A stretch of 64,000 nucleotides of DNA from Hormiphora californensis (lineage: Eukaryota; Ctenophora; Tentaculata; Cydippida; Pleurobrachiidae): positions 6,050,466-6,114,465 of the forward strand of contig CM035358.1 of the NCBI GenBank assembly GCA_020137815.1. Direction: 5' to 3'. Made by a program: the position numbers and the translations under genes. Positions within the stretch are counted from its first letter, which is position 1; every line of letters starts with the position of its first letter. Under the pieces are notes generated by a model that was not told the origin of the DNA, made no database searches, and worked only from the letters and a program-made list of their open reading frames with translations. This document shows, piece by piece, positions 11,817 through 19,631 of this stretch.

Positions 11817-14800
11817 TATTTCCATTAATATGCATTGTGTTGTTCTGATTACAATCCTCTCCGTCATCACCGTCCTCCTCTTGTTCTCCCTTCTGTTTGT
11901 TATTTGCGTCTACAAGAGGACCCTCCGAGAGACCCGTCTAGCAGGGTGTCCGGTTGTGATTGATAAACGGTATACAGACCCGCCACGCCCAGTCGGTTAT
12001 GGCTCGAAGTAGTAGCACTACTGGTAGTAATAGGAGGGTGTCTTTTAGAGGTTCTCTTAACTTAGAGGTGGGTAATGGGGGCGGTCAGATGGAAGGACGT
12101 ATCTTAGTACATTATCATTAACTATTATGATTATTAGCAGTTCACTCCGCAAAACTTTATAGGGTCATCTAAGCACCCCCATGATCTCCACCCCCATCCC
12201 CCATCACCTGTCAGAGCATTGGCCTGACAGCCCATCACTGACATGTACCCCGACATTATTAGCTCAATGTACTAACTCCCCCCCCCCCCTCCAGGATGCA
12301 GTAGTTAGTACCCCTCCCCCACTGACCTCTACAATATTGTAACTAACATGCCCCCCCTCCAAGTCCAGGTTGTAACTAATGTACTAACCCACTTCAGGTT
12401 GTAACTAATGTACTAACCCACTGCAGGTTGTGGACGTGGTACTAACATGCCCCCTCCCACTGCAGGTTGTGGACGTGGTACTAACATGCCCCCCTCCTCA
12501 TGATCCCCCATATCATGGCTTATTACACTAACATATATATATCCTCCCAATCATGTTTCTAACATGCCCCCTCCAACTCCAGGTTGTGGACGTGGTACTA
12601 ACATGCCCCCCTCCTCATGATCCCCCATATCATGGCTTATTACACTAACATATATATATCCTCCCACTCCAGGTTGTAACTAATGCCCCTCCCCCTCATG
12701 CAGGTTGTGGACGTGGTACTAACATGCCCCCTCCCACTCTGCAGGTTGTGGACGTGGTACTAACATACCCATTGCCCCCTCCCACTCTGCAGGTTGTGGA
12801 CGTGGTACTAACATGCCCCCTCCCACTCCAGGTTGTGGACGTGGTACTAACATGCCCCCTCCCCTCATGTTAGTAACATGTCCCCCTCCCCCTCCAGGTT
12901 GTAACTAATGTCCCCCTCCCACTCCAGGTTGTGGACGTGGTACTAACATGCCCCCTCCCACTCCAGGTTGTGGACGTGGTACTAACATGCCCCCCTCCCA
13001 CTCCAGGTTGTGGACGTGGTACTAACATGCCCCCTCCCCCTCCAGGTTGTGGACGTGGTACTAACATGCCCCCTCCCACTCCAGGTTGTAACTAATGCCC
13101 CCCTCCCCCTCATGCAGGTTGTGGACGTGGTATTAACATGCCCCCCCCCCCTCCCACTCCAGGTTGTAACTAATGCCCCCCTCCCCCTCATGCAGGTTGT
13201 GGACGTGGTACTAACATGCCCCCTCCCACTCCAGGTTGTGGACGTGGTACTAACATGACCCCCTCCCAATCATGTTACTAACATGCCCCCCTCCCACTCC
13301 AGGTTGTGGACGTGGTACTAACATGCCCCCCTCCCACTCATGATCCCCCATATCATGGCTCATTACACTAACATATATCCTCCCAATCATGTAACTAACA
13401 TGGCCCACTCCAGGTTGTGGACGTGGTACGGGAGCAGCTGAACTACGTGTTTAGAAGCGAGAAGAAGATCAGCACGTTGGAGGAGGTGAAGAATACTTTG
13501 AAGGGTGTTCCATTCAGTAAGATACAGGAGCAGAGGTTAAAATCCCTGGAGAAGGAGTCTGTACCCATCCTGGTGAGTTAGTGGATTGTGACCCCCCTCC
13601 TATTGGTGATGCCATCCCCTATTCGTTTGCGGGTAGTGTAAGAGTGACTGCGTCACCCCCCCCCCCCCCCCATTGAGACATTTTAAATTACTGGGAAATT
13701 ATGGATTCTGTTCGACAACCAATCAGAACTCGTTATTTAGGTCACGTGACTGGTTATCAGCCAATCAGGGACCAGTATTTCCTGGTTCTGTTTGACTTTC
13801 GAGAAGCTAATTTTGTTTTTCTCAGCAACTGAGAGAAAAGTTACGCCCACAATTACAAGGACTGGTTAACAAACAGCGGCTTACTATCCTTGAAGCGGGT
13901 AAGTTTTAAAGTTAGCAATGATCGAATAGTACACAACCCACACCAACAAAGAGTTGGAGATGAGATGAGCAGGATATTCATTGTGGTAGTAGGGTGGTTC
14001 CCTTCGCGGGGTGACGCTGCTACCCACCTGTTGAACACAGGGAGGACACATTATCACTGAATAACCCACATTAACAACTAATTGGGGAACACCCTGTACA
14101 TTGCCATTTCTAACATTCTCTCCCACTATTTTTCAGGTGAGTCATTCTCCACAGTAAGCTCCAACAGAAGGCGGCCCAGGACACTATTCTGTCGTCTATC
14201 CTCCAACCACAAGACCCTTCATTACGGATACGATATACCTGTGGAGGGTAACACCTGTCCGAGTATTGATGAACTACCTGATAAACGTGAGTCTCACATG
14301 TGTAATACTACACATTCCTTCTTACACTGTCGAGTTTTGCACTTCTCCGCTTTGAATCAGAAATTCTGAGAGATGGCTCAGGTAGAGACTGTACAATCTG
14401 AATTTGTTGTTACTCAACAAATCTGAATCAAGACAGGACTGTAATAACAGCTAACCCATCTATGATAATTGATGAGAGTCTAGTGGCACGCCATGTTTTC
14501 TCACATTATTAACCAAATGTCCACACAGTGAATGTAGCTGATATAGAGGATGTGATATTGTGGAAGGACCAAAAGCGGCAAAGAGAGAGGGGCCTTGACT
14601 CTCCCCTTGGGTTTTCTATTGAGTACAGTCACTCAACTACAGGACCTGAGAACGCAACAAAGCCACTTTACTTTATCTGTCAAACAAATGAGGTAGGTAC
14701 AGTTGGAAATTATGTATACCATTATGATCAACCCACTTGACACTCAACAACCACCTTCCGCGGTATGATACCGACTGATACAGGGCCTATCTCTCTCCCT

Positions 14801-15075
14801 ACTTCACATTTTCTCTCTCTCTCTCTCTCTCTCTGCAGGTATTCCAGTACTGGACAGACGGGCTAAATGTACTGCAAAAGAAGGACGCCTCCAACGCGAT
14901 AGCTAAAGAACATCTCTCTATGCTGCTAGAGATGGAGATCAAGATCAGACAATTGGACATTTTGGATATTGAGGGACTTCAAATGCCCGAGCAGGCCCCT
15001 CCTGTGCCCCCAATGCCTGATAACTTCAACTTTCATAATCATTACAACTTCCCTCCCTCACCCGCTGTGAAATAG
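1507..15075 (+). CDS. ELMO: ELMO / CED-12 engulfment and cell motility protein, 18 exons
   Basis: ELMO proteins bind DOCK180-type exchange factors and activate Rac during engulfment and migration. Exons: 1507-1608, 1825-1971, 2230-2349, 2496-2570, 3107-3268, 3795-3940, 7933-8053, 8228-8304, 9011-9140, 9394-9498, 9562-9670, 9963-10358, 10965-11101, 13414-13572, 13826-13898, 14137-14286, 14529-14692, 14839-15075. All junction phases agree, giving about 869 aa. Recognisable blocks are the armadillo-like region, the ELMO core ([25 protein letters not shown]), the PH domain from about residue 690 ([20 protein letters not shown]) and a C-terminal proline motif ([11 protein letters not shown], about 842-850) of the type that binds DOCK SH3. 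Exon 12 adds about 132 Ser/Thr-rich residues absent from vertebrate ELMO. The usual N-terminal Ras-binding-like domain is not visible. The first exon ([10 protein letters not shown]) fits in phase but has no homology support, so the start is tentative. The exact 3' splice site of exon 12 is also uncertain. Confidence 0.93.
1719..1746. repeat. short perfect palindrome in first ELMO intron
   Basis: AGCCGACCTAAA is followed immediately by its reverse complement TTTAGGTCGGCT. It sits in the intron between the proposed first and second ELMO exons. No function is evident. It may be the core of a small foldback element. Confidence 0.6.
3231..3390 (+). repeat. 38-bp tandem array carrying the 5' splice site of ELMO exon 5
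   Basis: Four copies of a 38-bp unit. The first lies inside the exon and ends at the junction GATAAG|GTAGGG. Each further copy repeats the exon tail (CGGACACTTGATAAG) plus the GTAGGG or GTAAGG donor, so four near-identical 5' splice sites stand in a row. Confidence 0.9.
3690..3810 (+). repeat. triplicated 3' splice site of ELMO exon 6
   Basis: The acceptor plus exon head (CAG|AGTRCYACWGCARAGG) occurs three times, at 3700/3701, 3745/3746 and 3794/3795, spaced 45 and 49 bp. The last two share the same pyrimidine tract (ACAATCTTTTTCAG). Only the last copy joins to the conserved ELMO exon without a stop. Confidence 0.85.
4769..5815 (+). CDS. rhodopsin-like (class A) G-protein-coupled receptor, single exon, nested in an ELMO intron
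   Basis: An intact 348-aa ORF encodes a seven-helix membrane receptor. Hydrophobic segments lie near residues 30-55, 68-92, 108-138, 150-172, 197-226, 243-270 and 305-326. The conserved disulphide pair is present: Cys111 at the top of helix 3 and Cys187 in extracellular loop 2 (VECKESD). An NTT glycosylation site lies at residues 4-6. Key motifs are divergent: the DRY position reads TRT (135-137), helix 6 has FNTP in place of CWxP, and helix 7 ends N-S-M-A-N-I-I-M-W in place of NPxxY. The ligand is unknown. The gene lies on the same strand as ELMO inside its 3941-7932 intron. An acceptor-like TTTTCCAG sits just before the ATG (to 4764), so a 5' untranslated exon is possible. Class is confident, subfamily is not. 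Confidence 0.9.
   Translation: MDANTTDFFDSIRDTIPIQATPDDPMRIKIGEIVLTILSLFTCIVGLPTATLQGYFLIRVAKEWTLSFSIYRAIWLTDFLIIFWNIPVAIVYARGRQTTNTAFVLSNGLGCTLWTIGWRSLNRVSIFNIAVLSITRTYSLVRPFSQPPRVRVVMATIVVYSVLVLAQSNIPLCFGATYRYYWALVECKESDIDNWYYGVYLSVAAIVQFIVPMVVVPVSCGVTIATLWSNKTASTSGDMIRNQATTTILGLTGIYIFFNTPMVLYSAVAIVDYYALPWNSKILKPFLEFFNGPTDGWFWHYHLANYSFNHSVVLNSMANIIMWSCRSRPMKLWIVSSGRMLSGAVDPS
6248..6328. repeat. short direct repeat and hairpin upstream of the FLYWCH gene
   Basis: CCTTCTGCCT at the left pairs with AGGCAGAAGG at the right. Between them TGACTTGTTTGCCTACCACT is repeated and then inverted as GGTGGGCAAAC. It resembles a small foldback element. Confidence 0.6.
6447..6572 (+). promoter_or_regulatory. 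cluster of four TAATTAG homeodomain-type sites upstream of the FLYWCH gene
   Basis: TAATTAG occurs at 6447-6453, 6460-6466, 6530-6536 and 6566-6572. The last two lie in a direct repeat (TAATTAGATTCCGTAGC then YRCTACGA). The sites sit 94-219 bp upstream of a TATA box. TAATTAG is the generic core of many homeodomain factors, so a distal-promoter role is an inference. Confidence 0.45.
6666..6673 (+). promoter_or_regulatory. TATA box of the FLYWCH gene
   Basis: TATAAAAG lies 45 bp upstream of the ATG at 6718. The expected start of transcription is about 6695-6705, where an initiator-like TCAGT is seen (6703-6707). This supports the nested ORF being a gene with its own promoter. Confidence 0.65.
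6718..7578 (+). CDS. FLYWCH zinc-finger protein, single exon, nested in an ELMO intron
   Basis: The 286-aa ORF begins at an ATG 45 bp after a good TATA box. Residues 40-148 are a Ser/Thr/Pro-rich, disordered-looking linker. Residues about 150-216 match a FLYWCH zinc finger: aromatic residues at NGYIYC and HYWAC, Cys185, Cys195, and the HxH pair at 212/214 (PHCHD), giving C-x9-C-x16-H-x-H. After it comes a basic helical tail ([15 protein letters not shown] to about LKRRVW) of the kind that follows FLYWCH fingers in MULE-type transposase proteins. No transposase catalytic domain follows, and the ORF ends at 286. It is therefore either a DNA-binding regulator or a domesticated N-terminal fragment of a mobile element. 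It shares strand and host intron with the GPCR. Confidence 0.85.
   Translation: MDNNNNPAYSAALLELLALLVETGIMEDLNNLVSIINSTHVPSTPPATTTSITTLSATSTNSLISIKSEPDTSLQTSSAPISPPTTPPSVNLSPSTTSVLINLPSPMTLPPTNSIKLGPVTNRISKTLTPSNTPPPAPSNTPTPSSRERVQFIPGVRKGVQAVHNGYIYCTNGKKESTGVHYWACKDRKKYSPNCSGRLTTHGDQLVRATPHCHDAVSGEVLERQFLSKLRNTTSNSNERPSVIINRLLAEAPETMRGSLENKFLSLKRRVWYQRQTDQRYNPLSR
7700..7960 (+). repeat. repeated 3' splice site and exon head of ELMO exon 7
   Basis: About five acceptor copies (CTCTCYCCAG) occur, ending near 7724, 7788, 7831, 7870 and the real one at 7932. They are followed by pieces of the exon start (TACAAATCTAGACTGTG and TACGCTCTGGCTCTAATC). The real exon joins both pieces in one frame, and the copies are broken permutations of it. 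Confidence 0.85.
8310..8885 (+). repeat. 31-bp minisatellite in ELMO intron
   Basis: About 18 copies of a unit containing TCTGTACTTTCTATGTCAC and TAGAGAGTAGA. The array begins a few bases after the 5' splice site of ELMO exon 8 (8304) and fills most of the intron. Units differ by single substitutions. It does not itself include the donor. Confidence 0.9.
8940..9025 (+). repeat. duplicated 3' splice site of ELMO exon 9
   Basis: AAGTAACTCCCCCAG followed by TCTGCAYGT occurs twice, with acceptors at 8958 and 9010, 52 bp apart. Only the second continues into the conserved coding exon. Confidence 0.8.
11713..11813. repeat. (GA)n microsatellite
   Basis: About 100 bp of GA dinucleotide with a few GGGA interruptions at the left, within the ELMO intron 11102-13413. 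Confidence 0.95.
12297..13413 (+). repeat. minisatellite built from the 3' splice site and first codons of ELMO exon 14
   Basis: The real exon starts CCACTCCAG|GTTGTGGACGTGGTA at 13414. About 15 upstream copies of the same acceptor plus exon head are arrayed over 1 kb, with a common unit of 39 bp and variant units in which GTTGTAACTAATG replaces the head. The 39-bp unit is an in-frame multiple of three and reads [13 protein letters not shown], so read-through from an upstream acceptor could be translated as repeats. Confidence 0.93.
13714..13810 (-). mobile_element. decayed hAT-like MITE, reverse orientation
   Basis: It matches the MITE at 27748-27856 in reverse (CCAATCAGAACTCGTTATTT, then GTCACGTGACTGGTTATCAG). 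The terminal repeats have diverged. It lies in the ELMO intron 13573-13825. Confidence 0.7.
14811..14834 (+). repeat. (TC)n tract serving as the pyrimidine tract of the last ELMO exon
   Basis: A run of TC repeats directly precedes the TGCAG acceptor (to 14838) of the last ELMO exon. Confidence 0.85.
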
Positions 15076-15140
15076 TGACGTCACAGTATGACGTCATAGG
15101 GGGTCTACTTATTGTTGTTGTGTTTGTATGAACTTTGTGT

Positions 15141-15146
15141 AATAAA
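15141..15146 (+). terminator. ELMO poly(A) signal
   Basis: AATAAA lies 66 bp after the ELMO stop codon. It is the first canonical signal downstream. Confidence 0.7.
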
Positions 15147-15314
15147 AACTGTATGAACTTAGGGGACTTTTTTAAACGGACACAGGGCTGTTGTCGTATC
15201 GATGTGGGAAAGGACTGTGAATGAGACGCAGCTAGCGAAAAAATGAATTTTTGGGTAGATGCGTGACTATGTGTTTATTTTCACTTACGAACTATTTTTT
15301 TAAATACCGTTTTA

Positions 15315-15560
15315 ATTTAGAGTTTGTTTTGTGACGGAGTTGCATGGGTAGGGGGCAACCCATTGGTTGCCCCTGAATTGTATAACCTGCGTGAACATGC
15401 AGTGAATTGGAACAGTTTTGTTCAAACACAGAGAGCCATTTAGAGTTTGTTTTGTGACGGAGTTGCATGGGTAGGGGGCAACCCATTGGTTGCCCCTGAA
15501 TTGTATAACCTGCGTGAACATGCAGTGAATTGGAACAGTTTTGTTCAAACACAGAGAGCC
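15315..15560. repeat. perfect 123-bp tandem duplication between convergent genes
   Basis: Two head-to-tail copies (15315-15437 and 15438-15560) lie between the 3' ends of ELMO and the Greatwall gene. Each copy includes a hairpin, GGGGCAACC...GGTTGCCCC. They appear identical by eye, suggesting a recent duplication. Confidence 0.9.
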
Positions 15561-15835
15561 AGTGTTGAGGGTCAAGCAAGGCAACAGGAAACTGGAACAG
15601 GTCTGAATCAGGTGTGAGAATCACAACCGAACAAGTCCTACGGTTGTGCGCGCGCGGCCAAAACCGTGCTGCTTACAACTGGTACCTTCCATACAAATCG
15701 GTTAATCGCGCGTGCCTCCTGGTTGCATTGCTTGCTCCTCTTGGTATAACACAGTACAAAACAGCTCACATCTTACAAAATGGGAGAAATTCAGAAGTTG
15801 AAACAAAGAAATTAACACAAAATTCATGCAAAAAC

Positions 15836-18800
15836 TTAAAAACTTAAATCAGCACCATAGATGTCACCATCAAAATCACTAAGACGAATGTTAAAAGCGG
15901 CATTATGGCCATCGAAGTATCCCGTGTCAGTTTCACTATCCGGGGTTGGTACAAAAGGCATTTCCGCGGAGAGGATATTGTCCCAATCAACGGATTTAAA
16001 GAAAGGATGAACCCTTAATTCAGGCAGTTCTAATCTCTCAGTTGGTTCAAGTTTTAACAGCCCTTTAATACAATCTTTAGCACTCTCACTGATCTCTGTT
16101 GGCCACTCGATATCCAAGTTAAGAATGTTCCTAAAAATTTCCGTTATCGTCGCATCCTGAAAGGGCGGTATGCCCGCCAATAACTCGTACATACAAATCC
16201 CAAAGGACCACCAATCTGCTGCGGCTGTGTGACTTCTCATCAGCAGCAACTCAGGGGCAATGTAATCAGGGGTGCCTAATAACCTCTCCCCAGTTTGTTC
16301 CGGTGTTTCGGGCTGTGTGTCCTCCCCAAACGAAACATCTTCATCTCGGTATACTGCCATAGTTGAGGAGTCAGGTGTTTGTAACACAGAGGAGGTGGAT
16401 GGTGGGATGGAGGAGGAGGAGGGTGTTTTATGTCGGCGAGGGGTGAACCTCTCTCTTCGTGTTATGACAGGGGTAGTAGTAGGACTGCTACAAAATGCAA
16501 GCTTACTGGAAAGTGAGGCAAGTTGTCCGGGTGTCCGCCAGTGGACTGTACTAAAAGGTGTCCGTAATAGATCCCTGGGTGTCCCAATATTTCTTCTCTG
16601 TCGAATCGAGGAGAGTCCAAAGTCTGTTAGTTTGATGTGCCCAGTTCGGTCAATCAGCATGTTGTCGGGTTTTAAATCCCGGTGGATGATGTTTCGTTTG
16701 TGTAGGTACTCCAGTGCTTGGGCTATCTCTACTAGGTAAAGGGCGGCGTGGTCTTCCTCTAGACAGCCGACGTAACTGGAGAGAGAGGGGTGTGAGGAAA
16801 CAATGATAGGCTAGGGAGTGTGATGAAAATATTTTATAGGGATTAGGGATGAAAAAGTTCCTCGTATATATTGTTACCTTAGAAAAGAGCACAAGTCCCC
16901 TCCAATAAGATACTCCATGACAAAATACACCTCATCGTGACTCTGGTGACAGTGGAGGGATATGTTAGGGGGACATTTCTAAGGGGATATATCAGGGTAT
17001 ATCAGATATCAAGAAACATTAGGGAGACAGAAGACATTAGGGGTTATTCGACATACCAGCCGAAATTAGAATACGAACAGGCTACATCTAAAAACATCAT
17101 GTTTCAAAAGACCAGTTACCTGGAAAGAGTAGAATAGTTTGACGATAAAGGGAGAGTTAGCGAGGGCCAGGGCATCTCTCTCAGTCACCACTTGATCGAC
17201 CATATTCTTTACTATGAGATCCTGTTTACTCATAACTTTAATTGCGTAGTGCTCCTGTTTACCTTTTCGCTTAGCCAGGTAGACCTTACCGTACGCCCCC
17301 TTACTGCGGAGAGAGGAAGTGAGTGAGGGAGAGAGGTAGTCAGTGAGGGAGAGAGGTAGTGAGTGAGGGAGAGAGGTAGTGAGTGAGGCAGAGAGGAAGT
17401 GAGTGAGGGAGAGAGGAAGTGAGTGAGGGAGAGAGGTAGTGAGTGAGGCAGAGAGGAAGTGAGTGAGGGAGAGAGGTAGTGAGTGAGGGAGAGAGGTAGT
17501 GAGTGAGGGAGAGAGGAAGTGAGTGAGGGAGAGAGGAAGTGAGTGAGGGAGAGAGGTAGTGAGTGAGGGAGAGAGGTAGTGAGTGAGGGAGAGAGGTAGT
17601 GAGTGAGGGAGAGAGGTAGTGAGGGAGGGAGAGAGGTAGTGAGTGAGGGAGAGAGGTAGTGAGTGAGGGAGAGAGGAAGTGAGTGAGGGAGAGAGGAAGT
17701 GAGTGAGGGAGAGAGAGGTTGTGTTAGTAAAATAACTAATCTGGTGTGAGAAATGGGAAATGTAAATCGAGCCAGAGTTGTGGTTCATAATCAGGTCCTT
17801 CCCACACTAATCGCTAGAGATAGAAAATATACTATACTCACCTAATTGGTTTGACTATCACGAAATCCTGCATGGAAGTCTTGGCTTTGTTGTGTTTCCT
17901 TGCCTCTGACAAGCACATCTTGGCAATGCTCATCTTACCCTCCGTCCTGAAGGAATGTTAGAAACTATTTAGAAACATGTTAGAAATTTGTGAATCGGGG
18001 TTTGAACTTCACATTTCACAGGAGAGGATATATGAGGGTGTTGACAAGTTTGCTAGAAACTCACACATTGGACTATAAAATATACAAATGTGAGAAAACT
18101 CTCCCTGTGTAAAACATACAACATGTGTAAAACAGTGTGTGTATAACATTGTGTAAACCTGTAGCTGTATTGGGGTGTTGTAAATCGGACGGTTGGTGGA
18201 GCCCTCTCTGGAGTACAAACAGAGGAAAAGGAAATACGCCGTCTCTTTGAGGGGTTCATCTGGTGAGGGTATATGCTGATGTTACGGGGGGGGGGGGGGA
18301 ATATCCACGGAAGGGGATTGGGATTCGATGGGGGATATCCAGGGTAGAACATGGAGGTCGAGGTCTTGGGATACCCGATGTATATCAACGATTCAGACCT
18401 ACTGGGGGTGGTGGGGGCACTTACCGTGCTCTCAGTAGTTGTATTGTTTGTTTGTCTGAAGCTGTTTTCCTTTTCCAGAATTGAAACTTCCTGAACAGCC
18501 AATGTAGAATCTGTAAAGGAAATATTACAATTATCAGATGAGTTATGACTACTTTTGTGAACTCCAAAACCAAATGAGTGAATTGATATGGTGACTTTTT
18601 CGTAATGGATGTGCTGTTTGTATAGTTGACAGGGTGATCAAGTTAAAACATACCATATAACACCTGAGTGATGCTCCTTTGTGCATCGTCGTCCTCCCTC
18701 AACAAGTGACAAACTTTCTCCAGCTGTGCTATAACCCCGTCCATATTCTCCTCAAAACTCATTCCGGCTGTTTCCCCAAAACTCCTCTCCACCGTTTTAC

Positions 18801-19277
18801 CGTACACCATCTCGAAGGAGGTACGGATCTGGGGGATGAGACACAACGATCAATATTCCAGTCAATACGGTGAAAATGAGATACAATCAGACGATCAATA
18901 TTCTAGTCAATACTGTGAAAATGAGATACAGTCAGACGATCAATATTCCAGTCAATACTGTGAAAATGAGATACAATCAGACGATCAATATTCCAGTCAA
19001 TACTGTGAAAATGAGATATAATCAGGTCAATGAGTAATGATTTGCCCAGACCCTATACTCTGAGCAGTTCAAACAAACATACGCTATTTTTATGAGACGT
19101 CTATATTAATTATAATAATTTAAAAACACTCACGTTAGTACTGTTGTTACATAGAGAGTCAATCTGGCCCCATATTCGATCATAATCGAGCCTGCGACCC
19201 AGAGCAGGGGAACAGTGCCGGTTTGAATGGGAAGAGGTGGGGGTTGAGGTGACTGGATTCCTAGACCGCTTTGACAT
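15836..19277 (-). CDS. MASTL: Greatwall / MASTL-type AGC kinase, 8 exons
   Basis: Greatwall phosphorylates ENSA/ARPP19, which then inhibit PP2A-B55 to allow mitosis. Exons in transcript order: 19277-19134, 18828-18654, 18510-18425, 18259-18159, 17946-17842, 17303-17120, 16942-16878, 16775-15836. Phases agree throughout, giving 599 aa. Visible kinase motifs are the glycine loop KGAYGKVYL (about 205), AIKV lysine, HRDLKPDN (about 318), DFG (338-340), GTPDYIAPE (APE 460-462) and DWWSFG. The long gap between DFG and APE (about 120 residues) and the motif [14 protein letters not shown] are Greatwall hallmarks. The C-tail has [15 protein letters not shown]. The insert is far shorter than in vertebrates (several hundred residues). 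The N-terminal extension of about 200 residues is unusual, and the small exon 18259-18159 rests on phase and acceptor logic. The gene is convergent with ELMO. Confidence 0.93.
17304..17716 (-). repeat. 20-bp minisatellite forming the pyrimidine tract of a Greatwall intron
   Basis: About 20 copies of GAGTGAGGGAGAGAGGTAGT on the + strand. In the direction of transcription this is a pyrimidine-rich array running straight into the acceptor CTCTCCGCAG at 17304, so the splice acceptor looks like the last, altered repeat unit. Confidence 0.93.
18836..19025 (-). repeat. 45-bp tandem repeat beside a Greatwall 3' splice site
   Basis: About four copies of a 45-bp unit with CGATCAATATTCCAGTCAA. The array starts 8 bp from the acceptor at 18829-18830. 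Each unit carries an acceptor-like TCTCATTTTCACAG on the transcribed strand. Confidence 0.88.
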
Positions 19278-19631
19278 GTGAGCTAATAGAGAGGAGAGAG
19301 GATACAACTCGATGGAAGGGCCGTAGGGAAGGCAACTACTTATTGTGTACATCATACCGCATTTTATTTCAGGTAGGGAAGGTTCGGTAGATCAAGGTAT
19401 AGTTAAACAGAAACAACATCATTTTAGGAACTAGAACAATTTAATACAAGAAGAATCCAAATACAATTCCGCGTATTATATAATAACCATATTAGGTCAT
19501 ATATTTCATGACCAAATTAGGTCACGTTTCATGACCAATACCACTTGCCTTGCTCGACTCTGTCAGCTGTCTCACAACACAAATATATTCCACTTAGCCA
19601 GTAAGTGAAAAAACGGGAGGAGAGATTATCT

